Assembly: GCF_003330845.1 (NCBI RefSeq)
Contig: NZ_CP026121.1
Span: forward strand, 4,445,501-4,509,500
Source: Streptomyces sp. Go-475
Lineage (GTDB): Bacteria > Actinomycetota > Actinomycetes > Streptomycetales > Streptomycetaceae
Length of the DNA stretch: 64,000 nt
Reading direction: 5' to 3'
Both the position numbers and the translations under genes were made by a program. The notes beneath the pieces were generated by a model. The model saw nothing but the letters and a program-made list of their open reading frames with translations. It did not search any database and was not told where the DNA came from. Below, piece after piece: positions 43,232-51,541 of this stretch (its first letter is position 1; every line of letters begins with the position of its first letter).

Positions 43232-43984
43232 TTGGCAGGAAGCAACCGTAGAAAGGGAAGGGTTGCCAGTCGTGGGTTGTATTCGGCGGTCTTCCGCCTC
43301 CCGCACCTGTGGCAGCTCCACCTCTACGGCTACTCCGGCACCTTGGAGTTCGGCGGTGCGCGGCACCCGATCCGCCCGGGGCACCTGAGCCTCGTACCGC
43401 CCGGCACGGAGGTGCACTTCCACTACGACGCCCCGCGCTGCGAGCACCTGTACGCGCACTTCCGGCTGCCGGGCGACGGTGAGCGGCGCCGGGTCCCGGT
43501 GATGCGGGACGCCGGTGCGGACGCGGGCGTGCTGAGCGGGCTGCTGCGGCAGACGATCAGGGCGAGCGCGCAGTCCCCGTCCCGGGCGTCGGCGGAACTG
43601 TGGACGGTGCTGTGGCGCGTCACCGGCCTGACCGACGCCGGAATCGACCCCTCGGGATCTCGCCATCCCGCGCTGCGGGTGGCCATGGCCCACATCGAGG
43701 AGCACCTGGCCGACCCGCTGAGCGTCCCCGGGATCGCCCGTGCCGCCGGGGTGTCGCACACGCACCTGACCCGGTTGTTCCGTGAGGACACCGGGCACAC
43801 GGTCGTCGGCTACGTACGGCACCGCCGCATGGCGCGGGCCCGGCACCTGCTGATCGCCTCGACCCTGGCGATCCCGGCGGTCGCCGCGACCGTCGGCATC
43901 CCCGACCTGCAGGCGTTCAACAAGAGGTGCCGCAGGGAGCTGGGCGCCTCGCCGCGTGCCGTGCGCAACGCCGGGGGCGCGTGA
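43232..43984 (+). CDS. AraC-family transcriptional regulator
   Basis: A 250-residue regulator with an N-terminal cupin-like sensor (HLWQLHLYGYSGTLEFGG, IRPGHLSLVPPGTEVHFHYD) and a C-terminal double helix-turn-helix (IARAAGVSHTHLTRLFREDT, then AAVAATVGIPDLQAFNKRCR). The start is a TTG at 43232, which keeps the basic N-terminus; there is no better one. It is divergent from the PhyH oxygenase operon with a gap of only 29 bases, so promoters must overlap the coding ends. Confidence 0.82.
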   Translation: MAGSNRRKGRVASRGLYSAVFRLPHLWQLHLYGYSGTLEFGGARHPIRPGHLSLVPPGTEVHFHYDAPRCEHLYAHFRLPGDGERRRVPVMRDAGADAGVLSGLLRQTIRASAQSPSRASAELWTVLWRVTGLTDAGIDPSGSRHPALRVAMAHIEEHLADPLSVPGIARAAGVSHTHLTRLFREDTGHTVVGYVRHRRMARARHLLIASTLAIPAVAATVGIPDLQAFNKRCRRELGASPRAVRNAGGA

Positions 43985-44135
43985 GACCGGTGGTCCGGCG
44001 AGAACGGTGACGGAGGGCATCCGGCCAGAACGGCTCGAAGGCATCGGCGCACAGGCCGAATGCGCCGACCGGCCCCGGTGGCGCGGAGCAGGAGGGGACA
44101 ATCCCTGTCCAGGGAATTCGGAAGGAAGCGCCGGC

Positions 44136-44576
44136 ATGATCGACTGGATACCTCTGGCCACCGGGTCCAGGCCCGTCCCGCAGCCCGTGGCGACCCCGCT
44201 GGTCTGGGCCGGAGCCTTCGCCGGCGCACTGGTCCTGGTGGCGCTCATCAACACCGTGGTGGGACCCGACCGGCCCGAACTGGCCCTCACCGCGCTGTCC
44301 CTGCTGGCCGTCGTGCTCGGCCTGTGCGCACGCTTCACGGCGGCCCCCGGCACGGCCGTGCTCTGCTGGCTCTTCCTCAACGGCTTCGCCATCCCGCCCG
44401 CGGGCACCCTCACCTGGGCCGGGCACCGCGACACCACGTGGCTGGCCTGCCTGCTCACCGCCGCCCTCCTCGGCACGTCCCTGGCCCGCCTCGCCCACGC
44501 CCGCGCCGCCTACCGCCGCCTCGCCCCGGAACACGGCCGCCACGACGACGCGGACCAGGTGGCCGGACACCACTGA
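44136..44576 (+). CDS. Small membrane protein, DUF4118-like
   Basis: A 146-residue protein with three or four membrane spans (LVWAGAFAGALVLVALINTV, LALTALSLLAVVLGLCARF, AVLCWLFLNGFAIPPAG, WLACLLTAALLGTSLARL). The GFAIPPAGTLTW stretch resembles the DUF4118 membrane sensor part of KdpD-like kinases, but no kinase follows. The ATG at 44136 has GGAAGGAAG at the right distance. Function unknown; immediately downstream lies the 22-bp repeat block. Confidence 0.6.
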   Translation: MIDWIPLATGSRPVPQPVATPLVWAGAFAGALVLVALINTVVGPDRPELALTALSLLAVVLGLCARFTAAPGTAVLCWLFLNGFAIPPAGTLTWAGHRDTTWLACLLTAALLGTSLARLAHARAAYRRLAPEHGRHDDADQVAGHH

Positions 44577-44598
44577 CCCGGACACCCGCCGATGCCCC

Positions 44599-44752
44599 CC
44601 GGTCCGACGGCCGACGTCTTCCGGCTCGGCTGCCGATGTCCTTCGGTCCGGTTGCTGGCGTCCTCCGGTCCGGTTGCTGACGTCCTCCCGCCTGACGGCC
44701 GACGTCTTCCGGCCCGGCTGTCGGCGCCCCGCCGCACCGGCTGCCGATGTCC
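44599..44752. repeat. Seven tandem 22-bp units upstream of the ECF41 sigma gene
   Basis: Seven consecutive units of exactly 22 bases (starts 44599, 44621, 44643, 44665, 44687, 44709, 44731) share CCGGTYCGG and a GACGTC- or GATGTC-like core near the end. 22 is not a multiple of three, so it is not a coding repeat, and it equals about two helical turns. The array ends 104 bases before the sigma gene start. Confidence 0.75.
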
Positions 44753-44856
44753 CGCCGCGCCGCCCCCCGGCGGAAACACCGCCCCGGACCGCCGCCGCCC
44801 TACCACCCCCGTTCGCCCTCGCGCGTCCGCGGGGCACGGGAGTTAGGATCCCGGCC

Positions 44857-45804
44857 ATGGCGATGACCGTGCACGACGTGGACCGGTTCGAGGCGTCCAG
44901 GCCCCGCCTGGAGGCGATCGCCTACCGCCTCCTCGGCTCCGCGAGCGAGGCCGAGGACGCCGTGCAGGAGACGTATCTGCGCTGGCAGGCGGCCGACGCC
45001 GAGCACATCCAGGTGCCCGAGGCATGGCTGACGAAGGTGCTCACCAACCTCTGCCTCAACCAGCTGACCTCGGCCCGCGCCCGGCGCGAGACCTACGTCG
45101 GGCAGTGGCTCCCCGAGCCGCTGCTCGCCGGGGACCCGATGCTCGGCCCCGCCGACACCGCCGAACAGCGCGAATCGGTCTCGTACGCGGTCCTCGCCCT
45201 GCTGGAGCGCCTGTCCCCCAACGAGCGGGCGGTGTACGTGCTGCGGGAGGCCTTCGACTACCCGCACCGGGAGATCGCCGCGATCCTCGACATCACCGAG
45301 GCCGCCAGCCAGCAGATCCTGCACCGCGCCAAGAAGCACGTCGCCGACGGCAAGGCCCGCACGGAGGTCGACGAGGCCGCCGCCCGGCGGATCGTCGAGG
45401 AGTTCCTCGCGGCGGCCACCAGCGGCCGGACCGAGCCGCTCGTGCGGCTGCTCACCCAGGACGCCGTCTCGGTCGGCGACGGCGGCGGGAAGGTCCCGGC
45501 CCGGGCCAAGGCGTTCGAGGGCGCCCTCGCGGTCGCGCAGTTCATGCGGGGGCTGTTCAAGCCGAGCAAGGCCAAGCGCGCCCTGGTCGGCGGCTCCCCC
45601 GAGATGTACGCCACGACCGCCAACGGCGATCCGGCCATCGTGGCGGTCGTGGACGGCCGGGTCGTCGGCGTGACCTGCCTGGAGGTCGGCGCCGACGGCA
45701 TCGCCGCGTTCCGCAGCCAGGTCAACCCGGACAAGCTCGAGCGGGCGACCGCGCAGTGGGCCGCGACCGACCACGGCGAACCTCTGCTCCGCGCCGCCTT
45801 CTGA
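44857..45804 (+). CDS. sigJ: ECF41-type sigma factor with fused SnoaL-like domain (SigJ family)
   Basis: A 315-residue sigma factor of the ECF41 type. Region 2: AEDAVQETYLRWQ and WLTKVLTNLCLNQL; region 4: LSPNERAVYVLREAFDYPHR and ITEAASQQILHRAKKHV. From about residue 185 a SnoaL/NTF2-like domain follows (RRIVEEFLAAATSGRTEPLV), which in this group acts as a built-in regulator, so no separate anti-sigma is needed. ATG at 44857. The gene is followed by an FAD oxidoreductase gene, a typical ECF41 partner and probable target. Upstream lies the 22-bp repeat array. Confidence 0.88.
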   Translation: MAMTVHDVDRFEASRPRLEAIAYRLLGSASEAEDAVQETYLRWQAADAEHIQVPEAWLTKVLTNLCLNQLTSARARRETYVGQWLPEPLLAGDPMLGPADTAEQRESVSYAVLALLERLSPNERAVYVLREAFDYPHREIAAILDITEAASQQILHRAKKHVADGKARTEVDEAAARRIVEEFLAAATSGRTEPLVRLLTQDAVSVGDGGGKVPARAKAFEGALAVAQFMRGLFKPSKAKRALVGGSPEMYATTANGDPAIVAVVDGRVVGVTCLEVGADGIAAFRSQVNPDKLERATAQWAATDHGEPLLRAAF

Positions 45805-45907
45805 TGAGGGTGTGAGCTGCTTCACATCGGATTCCTGTCAGGAAACCGCGGGCCGCCCGGTTCAAGGGGCGAATCCGCTCAAGGTTGCTCACGACAGGAG
45901 CCAGGAC

Positions 45908-47107
45908 ATGCAGCACCGCATCGTCGTCCTCGGGGCCGGCTACACCGGCGCCACCGCCGCCGGGCGCCTCGCCAAGCGGCTGCACCACGAAGACGTCGCC
46001 ATCACTCTGGTCAACGCCGAGCCCGACTTCGTCGAACGCGTCCGGATGCACCAGCTCGCCGCCGGCCAGGACCTCACGCCCCGGCCCTTCAGCGAGATGT
46101 TCGCGGGCACCGGCGTCACCCTGAAGCTCGCGCAGGTCACCGGCGTCGACGTCGACGGCAGAACCGTCACCGTCACCGACGCGCAGGGCACCGAGGAACC
46201 GCTGGCCTACGACACCCTCGTGTACGCCCTCGGCAGCGGCTGGAACGACCAGGGCGTCCCCGGCACCGCCGAGCACGCTCACGAGATCGCCAGTCGCCCG
46301 GGAGCGCTCCGGCTGCGCGAGCGCCTGGCCCGGCTGGAGGCCGGCCAGTCCGTGGTCGTGGTCGGCGGCGGCCTCACCGGCCTGGAGGCCGCGACCGAGA
46401 TCGCCGAGGCCCGCCCGGACCTCGACCTGGCCCTCGCCGCCCGCGGTGGCCTCGGCGACTGGCTCTCGCCCAAGGGCCGCCGGCATCTGCGGAAGGTCTT
46501 CGACCGGCTCGGCATCACCGTGCACGAGCACGCCGCCGTCACCGCCGTGGAGGCCGACCACGTCACCACCGCCGAGGGCGCGCGGATCCCGGCCGCGGTC
46601 ACCGTGTGGACCACCGGCTTCGCCGTCCACCCGATCGCCCGCGCCACCACCCTGGAGGTCACCGACACCGGCCGGATCATGGTCGACCGGACCATGCGCT
46701 CGGTCTCGCACCCGGACGTGTACGCCGTCGGCGACGCGGCCCTGGCGCTGGGCGCCGGTGACAAGCCGCTGCGGATGTCGTGCGCCTCGGGCGTCCCCAT
46801 GGCCTGGCAGGCCGCCGACGCGATCGCGGCCCGGCTGACCGGCGGGAAGCTCCCGAACGTGCCGCTGCGCTACTTCAACCAGTGCATCTCGCTGGGCCGC
46901 AGGGAAGGCCTGATCCAGTACGTCACCGCCGACGACCGTGCCGTCGGGGCGGCGCTGACGGGCCGGTTCGCCGCCGTCTACAAGGAACTGATCTGCAAGG
47001 GCGCGGCCTGGGGCGTCGCCCACCCGGCGGCCGGCACGCTCGCCCGGCGCCGCCGCGTCGTACAGGCACCGGCCCGGACCGGCTCGCTGGTCAGGGAGTC
47101 GGCCTGA
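45908..47107 (+). CDS. NAD(P)/FAD-dependent oxidoreductase (NDH-2-like)
   Basis: A 399-residue flavoprotein with two dinucleotide-binding folds: FAD at the N-terminus (VVLGAGYTGATAAGRLA) and NAD(P)H in the middle (VVVVGGGLTGLEAATEIAE), plus the FAD-contact YAVGDAALALG. It resembles type II NADH dehydrogenases but lacks an obvious membrane anchor; the C-terminus is basic. Start: ATG at 45908 with AGGAG. Position right after an ECF41 sigma gene suggests it is the sigma target, as in other ECF41 loci. Confidence 0.83.
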   Translation: MQHRIVVLGAGYTGATAAGRLAKRLHHEDVAITLVNAEPDFVERVRMHQLAAGQDLTPRPFSEMFAGTGVTLKLAQVTGVDVDGRTVTVTDAQGTEEPLAYDTLVYALGSGWNDQGVPGTAEHAHEIASRPGALRLRERLARLEAGQSVVVVGGGLTGLEAATEIAEARPDLDLALAARGGLGDWLSPKGRRHLRKVFDRLGITVHEHAAVTAVEADHVTTAEGARIPAAVTVWTTGFAVHPIARATTLEVTDTGRIMVDRTMRSVSHPDVYAVGDAALALGAGDKPLRMSCASGVPMAWQAADAIAARLTGGKLPNVPLRYFNQCISLGRREGLIQYVTADDRAVGAALTGRFAAVYKELICKGAAWGVAHPAAGTLARRRRVVQAPARTGSLVRESA

Positions 47108-47132
47108 CCGCGTGGAACATCCGAGCTGCCCC

Positions 47133-47212
47133 TGGCGTCACGTGGCACCATGTGGCACCGCATGGCACCACGTGGCGCCGTGCGGTGCCATGTGGTGTCG
47201 AGTGGTGTCTGA
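47133..47212. repeat. Eight repeats of 10 bp, TGGCACCATG-type
   Basis: TGG (CGG once) recurs every 10 bases at 47133, 47143, 47153, 47163, 47173, 47183, 47193 and 47203, each followed by Y/R-Y-C giving TGGCACCA, TGGCGCCG or TGGTGTC. The same TGGYRYCA word reappears three times at 47294-47326 before the ribbon-helix-helix gene. One unit per helical turn puts all copies on the same DNA face, as in operator arrays. Confidence 0.7.
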
Positions 47213-47293
47213 CGGTCTCTGCTTCACATAGTCGCAGGTGAGGAGGCTGGCGGTCCGCCCCGTCCCACCCGAGGCGCCACACGGGCTTGCGTG

Positions 47294-47326
47294 TGGCGCC
47301 ATAGTGGTGCCATCATGGCGTCATGG
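47294..47326. promoter_or_regulatory. Three 11-bp operator-like repeats over the RHH gene start
   Basis: TGGCGCCATAG (47294), TGGTGCCATCA (47305) and TGGCGTCATGG (47316) are adjacent 11-base units; the last includes the ATG at 47323. Ribbon-helix-helix dimers bind short half sites spaced by about one turn, so this is a likely autorepression site that would cover promoter and translation start. Confidence 0.6.
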
Positions 47327-47841
47327 ACCTCACCCCGTATGTCGACACCCTCCGCCGTGAACTCGCGGTGGCCGCCGAGGCCGGCGGCGAGGAAGCCCGC
47401 GAGCTGGCCGAGAGGCTCACCGCTCCCCTGGAGTCGGCGACCCGGCTGGCCCTGCTCAACGTGCTCTCCGCCGCGATGGACGAGATCACCCGCGAACTCG
47501 CCCCGGGCTCGGTCGACGTACGGCTGCGCGGACTCGACCCCGACTTCGTGGTGACACCACCGCCCGCCTACGGCAGCGCCCCCGCGGCACCGACCGCGTC
47601 CCTCGAACCGGCCAGGGGGCACCTGCCCGCCGACGGCGACGAGGGCGGCACCGCCCGCGTCAACCTGCGGCTGCCGGCCCACCTCAAGGCCCGCGCCGAG
47701 GAGGCCGCGGCCGGTGAGGGGCTGTCGGTCAACGCGTGGCTGGTCCGGGCCGTTTCGGCCGCGGTCGAGGGCGGTGCCCGCCCGCACGCGACGGACAGGA
47801 CCCGCACCATCGGACAGAGCTACACCGGCTGGGTGCGCTGA
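47323..47841 (+). CDS. HicB-like ribbon-helix-helix protein
   Basis: A 172-residue protein. The N-terminal two-thirds (DLTPYVDTLRRELAVAAEAG onward) is helical and may be a multimerisation or partner domain. Residues 110-148 form a ribbon-helix-helix DNA-binding domain (ARVNLRLPAHLKARAEEAAA, then LSVNAWLVRAV), like HicB antitoxins. No HicA toxin gene is next to it; instead DUF4097 and ABC exporter genes follow on the same strand, so it is probably their repressor. The upstream repeat arrays are its likely binding sites. Confidence 0.78.
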   Translation: MDLTPYVDTLRRELAVAAEAGGEEARELAERLTAPLESATRLALLNVLSAAMDEITRELAPGSVDVRLRGLDPDFVVTPPPAYGSAPAAPTASLEPARGHLPADGDEGGTARVNLRLPAHLKARAEEAAAGEGLSVNAWLVRAVSAAVEGGARPHATDRTRTIGQSYTGWVR

Positions 47842-47923
47842 CCGCGTCCCGCCCGCCGCACCACTCATCCGCACCGCGCCCACCAGCGCGGACGCCCCAA
47901 GGACTCAAGAGGACGGGACAGCC

Positions 47924-48775
47924 ATGCCTTCTTTCGACACCCCGCAGCCGATCGCGGTCACGGCCCACGTGCCCGCCGCGGCCATCCGGTTCACCGCGGG
48001 CGACCGCGCCGACACGGTCGTCGAGGTGCGGCCCCGCGACCCCAAGCGGGACAAGGACGTCCGAACCGCCGAACAGACCGAGGTCACCTACGCGAGCGGC
48101 GTCCTGACCATCAGGACGCTGCCCAGGCGCCGCAGTCTCATCGGCCCCAACGGCCTCGTCGACGTGACGGTCGAGCTGCCCGCGGGCTCGGACGTCGACG
48201 TGTCCGGCGGCTCCTTCGCCCAAGTGCTCGGCGAGGGCCGGCTCGGCGAGGTCCGGGTGAAGACCTCGAGCGGCGACGTGCGCCTCGACACCACCGGCCC
48301 GCTGACGCTGACCGTGTCGCACGGCGCGGTCACGGTGGACCGGGTCGAGGGGGCGGCCGAGATCACCACCAGCTCCGGCAACGTGCGCGTCGGCCTGGTC
48401 GACGGCCCCGCCGTCCTGAAGAACTCCCACGGCACCACCACCGTCGGCGCCGTGACGGGCGAACTGCGGGTGAACGGGGCCAACGGCGCCATCGACATCG
48501 CGCGCGCCGAGGCGTCGGTCACCGCCACCACGACCAACGGCTCTCTTCGCCTCGCCGAAGTCGCCCGCGGGGACGTCCGGTTGGAGACCTCCAACGGCTC
48601 CCTCGAGATCGGCATCCGCGAGGGCACCGCCGCCTGGCTCGATGTCAGCTCCAACCGGGGGCAGGTGCGCAACAGGCTCGCCGCGTCCGACGCCCCGGAG
48701 GAGAGCGAGGACAGCGTGAAGGTCCACGCACGGACCAACTGGGGCAACATCGACGTCCTCCGCGCCAAGCCCTGA
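47924..48775 (+). CDS. DUF4097 (adhesin-like beta-helix) protein
   Basis: A 283-residue cytoplasmic protein of the DUF4097 family. The repeated pattern of short beta strands with TSSGDVRL, TSSGNVRV, NANGAID-like and TSNGSLEI units indicates a right-handed beta-helix. There is no signal peptide or membrane span. Function unknown; in Streptomyces it often sits with ribbon-helix-helix regulators and DrrA/DrrB-like exporters, as here (83 bases after the regulator, 48 bases before the ABC ATPase). Confidence 0.82.
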   Translation: MPSFDTPQPIAVTAHVPAAAIRFTAGDRADTVVEVRPRDPKRDKDVRTAEQTEVTYASGVLTIRTLPRRRSLIGPNGLVDVTVELPAGSDVDVSGGSFAQVLGEGRLGEVRVKTSSGDVRLDTTGPLTLTVSHGAVTVDRVEGAAEITTSSGNVRVGLVDGPAVLKNSHGTTTVGAVTGELRVNGANGAIDIARAEASVTATTTNGSLRLAEVARGDVRLETSNGSLEIGIREGTAAWLDVSSNRGQVRNRLAASDAPEESEDSVKVHARTNWGNIDVLRAKP

Positions 48776-48823
48776 ACACCACCGCCCCTCCCCACCCACT
48801 CCAGCCTTCTCACGGAGGGCCAC

Positions 48824-49825
48824 ATGCCCACTTCTGTCATGTCCACGTCCAAAGAGCGGGGCGGTCGGCCCTCTCCGGCCGCCGTCTCCGCCGTCGGACT
48901 GCGCAAGTCCTACGGCGGCAGGACCGTCCTCGACGGCATCGACCTGCACATCCCGACCGGGTCCGTGTTCGCCCTGCTGGGCCCGAACGGGGCCGGCAAG
49001 ACCACCGCCGTGAAGATCCTCTCCACCCTCATCACCCCCGACGCCGGACAGGCCCGGGTCGCGGGCCACGACCTGACCACCGAGGCACAGGCCGTGCGCG
49101 CCGCGATCGGGGTCACCGGGCAGTTCTCCGCCGTCGACGGCCTGATCACCGGCGAGGAGAACATGCTCCTCATGGCCGACCTGCACCACCTGCCCAAACG
49201 CCGAGGACGGCAGGTCGCGGCCGAACTGCTGGACCGCTTCGACCTCACCGAGGCCGCGAAGAAACCCGCCTCGACCTACTCCGGCGGCATGAAACGCCGC
49301 CTGGACATCGCCATGACCCTGGTCGGCGCCCCGCGGATCATCTTCCTCGACGAGCCCACCACCGGCCTGGACCCCCGCTCCCGCCACACCATGTGGCAGA
49401 TCATCCGCGAACTGGTCACCGGCGGCGTGACCGTCTTCCTCACCACCCAGTACCTGGAGGAGGCCGACCAGCTCGCCGACCGCATCGCCGTCCTGCACGA
49501 CGGGAAGATCGCCGCCGAGGGCACCGCCGAGGAACTGAAGCGGATCGTGCCCGGCGGACACGTCCGGCTCCGCTTCACCGACCCCGCCGCCTACCGCTCC
49601 GCCGCCTCCGCCCTGCGCGAGGCCACGGGGGACGACGACGCCCTCGCCCTGCACCTCCCCAGCGACGGCAGCCAGCGCGCACTGCGCTCCCTCCTCGACC
49701 GGCTCGACGCCGCCGGCATCGAGGCCGACGAACTGACCCTGCACACCCCCGACCTCGACGACGTCTTCTTCGCCCTCACCGGCGACACCGGCGTCCCCGA
49801 CCAGCCCAAGGAGACCGCCCGATGA
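48824..49825 (+). CDS. ABC transporter ATP-binding protein, DrrA-like
   Basis: A 333-residue ATPase of the daunorubicin-resistance (DrrA) type. Walker A is GPNGAGKT at 53-60, the signature SGGMKRRLD, Walker B IIFLDEPTTGLD, and a C-terminal DUF4162-like tail (about 245-325). It energises export by the membrane protein encoded next, whose ATG overlaps its stop (ATGA). The ATG at 48839 is an alternative start. Confidence 0.9.
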   Translation: MPTSVMSTSKERGGRPSPAAVSAVGLRKSYGGRTVLDGIDLHIPTGSVFALLGPNGAGKTTAVKILSTLITPDAGQARVAGHDLTTEAQAVRAAIGVTGQFSAVDGLITGEENMLLMADLHHLPKRRGRQVAAELLDRFDLTEAAKKPASTYSGGMKRRLDIAMTLVGAPRIIFLDEPTTGLDPRSRHTMWQIIRELVTGGVTVFLTTQYLEEADQLADRIAVLHDGKIAAEGTAEELKRIVPGGHVRLRFTDPAAYRSAASALREATGDDDALALHLPSDGSQRALRSLLDRLDAAGIEADELTLHTPDLDDVFFALTGDTGVPDQPKETAR

Positions 49826-50637
49826 GCACACCCCCGGCCCCCGCCCGCCCGGCCCGGATCTCCCTCGCCGCGCGCGACTCCTCCACCATGCTGCGCCGCA
49901 ACCTCCTGCACGCCCGGCGCTACCCGTCCCTCACCCTGAACCTGCTGCTCACGCCGGTCATGCTGTTACTGCTGTTCGTCTACATCTTCGGCGACACCAT
50001 GAGCGCGGGGATGGGCAGCGGCGGCGGCCGGTCCGCGTATCTCGCGTATCTCGTCCCGGGCATCCTGATGCTGACCATCGGCGGCACCACGATCGGCACC
50101 GCGGTCTCCGTCACCATGGACATGACCGAGGGCATCATCGCCCGCTTCCGCACGATGGCGATCCACCGCCCCTCGGTGCTCGTCGGGCACGTCCTCGGCA
50201 GCGTGCTGCAGTGCGTGCTGAGCGTGGTCCTCGTCGGCGCCATCGCCGTGGCCATCGGCTTCCGGTCCACCGACGCCACGGCTCTGGAGTGGCTGGCGGC
50301 GCTCGGCCTGCTGGTGCTCGTCTCCCTGGCGCTCACCTGGATCGCCGTCGGCATGGGCCTGTCCAGCCCGAACCCGGAGGCCGCCGGCAACAACGCCATG
50401 CCGCTGATGGTCCTGCCGCTGCTGTCCAGCGCCTTCGTCCCGGTCGACGCGATGCCGGGCTGGTTCCGGCCGGTCGCCGAGTACCAGCCGTTCACCCCGG
50501 CCATCGAGACCCTGCGCGGGCTGCTGCTCGGCACCGGGATCGGCCACCACGGATGGCTCGCCGTGGCCTGGTGCCTGGGTCTCGCGGTGCTCGGCTACGT
50601 CTGGTCGGCCTCGAAGTTCAACGCCGACCCGAAGTAG
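49822..50637 (+). CDS. ABC-2 type permease, DrrB-like
   Basis: A 271-residue ABC-2 family membrane protein with about six spans (LTLNLLLTPVMLLLLFVYIF, YLVPGILMLTIGGTTIGTAV and onward). The motif GLLLGTGIG near the end is typical of the family. With the DrrA-like ATPase it forms an exporter of drugs, lipids or metabolites. It closes the operon of RHH regulator, DUF4097, ATPase and permease; it is convergent with a MerR gene, only 39 bases away. Confidence 0.88.
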   Translation: MSTPPAPARPARISLAARDSSTMLRRNLLHARRYPSLTLNLLLTPVMLLLLFVYIFGDTMSAGMGSGGGRSAYLAYLVPGILMLTIGGTTIGTAVSVTMDMTEGIIARFRTMAIHRPSVLVGHVLGSVLQCVLSVVLVGAIAVAIGFRSTDATALEWLAALGLLVLVSLALTWIAVGMGLSSPNPEAAGNNAMPLMVLPLLSSAFVPVDAMPGWFRPVAEYQPFTPAIETLRGLLLGTGIGHHGWLAVAWCLGLAVLGYVWSASKFNADPK

Positions 50638-50676
50638 CGGCCAGGACGACACGCGTCAGGCACGGGGAGCGGCCGG

Positions 50677-51027
50677 TCAGCTCGCCCCGGAACCGGAGTT
50701 CCCGGCCGCCTCCTGCGCGGCGCGGCGGTACTCGGCGTTGATGCGCTGCGCCTCTTCGAGCTGGTCCTCGAGGATGACGATGCGGCAGGCGGCCTCGATC
50801 GGGGTTCCCCTGTCGACGAGCTCGCGGGCCCGCGCGGCGATCCGCAGCTGGTAGCGGGAGTAGCGACGATGTCCGCCCTCCGAGCGCAGCGGTGTGATCA
50901 GCCGGGCCTCGCCGATGGCTCGGAGGAAACCAGGGGTGGTGCCGAGCATCTCGGCGGCCCGTCCCATGGTGTAGGCGGGGTAGTCGTCGTCGTCCAGACG
51001 ATCGCTGAGCGGAGTATCTGCTGCCAT
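50677..51027 (-). CDS. MerR-family helix-turn-helix regulator
   Basis: A 116-residue MerR-type protein: YTMGRAAEMLGTTPGFLRAI (helix-turn-helix), EGGHRRYSRYQLRIAARARE (wing and second helix), then a short coiled coil (ILEDQLEEAQRINAEYRRAA). It has no effector-binding domain, so it probably works as a small constitutive or partner-controlled regulator. ATG at 51027 with GAGGTGAC just upstream. The predicted promoter is far upstream, giving a leader of about 340 bases with a large hairpin. Confidence 0.82.
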   Translation of the reverse strand: MAADTPLSDRLDDDDYPAYTMGRAAEMLGTTPGFLRAIGEARLITPLRSEGGHRRYSRYQLRIAARARELVDRGTPIEAACRIVILEDQLEEAQRINAEYRRAAQEAAGNSGSGAS

Positions 51028-51052
51028 GTCACCTCGTAGTGCAACGCGTCGA

Positions 51053-51084
51053 GGGGCCCTGGTGCCGTACGGCACCAGGGCCCC
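51053..51084 (-). promoter_or_regulatory. 32-bp perfect palindrome in the MerR gene leader
   Basis: The arms GGGGCCCTGGTGCCGT and ACGGCACCAGGGCCCC are perfect complements with no spacer, 26 bases before the MerR ATG. In RNA this is a very stable hairpin right before the ribosome site; it could be an attenuator, a processing site or, as DNA, an operator. Confidence 0.6.
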
Positions 51085-51374
51085 GAAGGAAATTCAACAC
51101 CATCTGTCGGCCCGTGATGCTCTGCCGACCTTCTGTTTCCGCTACCCGGCCCGGTGACGGGAGGGGTGCGGGGATCGCGGCTGCGTGACCGGGGACCACC
51201 ATCCAATCCGGGGTCTTGCGGTACCCGGACCGAGGGCGTCCCGGGCCGGGCGATCCTGATGGCGTCTGCTCCTCCGTTCTTCCTCTCTGAACCAACTACT
51301 GACCTGCGAACTTCAGGTACTGCTACCCGCCGGTCCGTGTGTGCGGGTCTCACTTGACCTTGTAGACGAGAAAA

Positions 51375-51403
51375 ATCCTAACCGCGGCCCGGCGCAATGT
51401 CTA
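51375..51403 (-). promoter_or_regulatory. HrdB-type promoter for the MerR gene
   Basis: On the minus strand TAGACA (51403-51398), 17 bases, then TAGGAT (51380-51375): a close match to the vegetative consensus of Streptomyces. Transcription would start near 51368, about 340 bases before the MerR start. The region 51085-51374 holds no supportable gene; it is read as untranslated leader. Confidence 0.6.
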
Positions 51404-51475
51404 CTCTGGCAAAGGTAGATTTTGGTGTTCGAGGGCCGCAGGATTGCGCGCCTCGCCGCCAAGGCGGCGACATGA

Positions 51476-51517
51476 CGATGAGGGCCCTGCCGACGCGCGT
51501 CGGCAGGGCCCTCATCG
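51476..51517 (-). terminator. 42-bp perfect palindrome, terminator of the CBS gene
   Basis: The sequence from 51476 to 51517 is a perfect inverted repeat of 21 bases per arm (centre GACGC|GCGTC), 25 bases beyond the CBS gene stop. It ends the helicase-CBS transcription unit and insulates the MerR promoter. Confidence 0.7.
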
Positions 51518-51541
51518 GGCCTTACGGGTGGAGCCTTGGGA

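Noticed and set aside
44599..44752. 22-bp repeats as a CRISPR array
   Set aside because: Units are contiguous without spacers, and there are no cas genes.
45812..45907. ECF41-type promoter (TGTCA-N16-CGTC) before the FAD oxidoreductase
   Set aside because: A TGTCAGG is present at about 45837, but no CGTC lies at the required distance, so I do not annotate it.
47133..47212. 10-bp repeats as a CRISPR or as coding sequence
   Set aside because: The period is far too short for CRISPR and not a multiple of three; the region lies between genes.
47323..47841. HicAB toxin-antitoxin pair
   Set aside because: The protein has a HicB-like DNA-binding end, but no HicA-like small basic toxin is encoded on either side.
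51476..51517. 42-bp palindrome as an attachment site or insertion-sequence end
   Set aside because: No integrase, transposase or target duplication is nearby; position after a stop codon fits a terminator.
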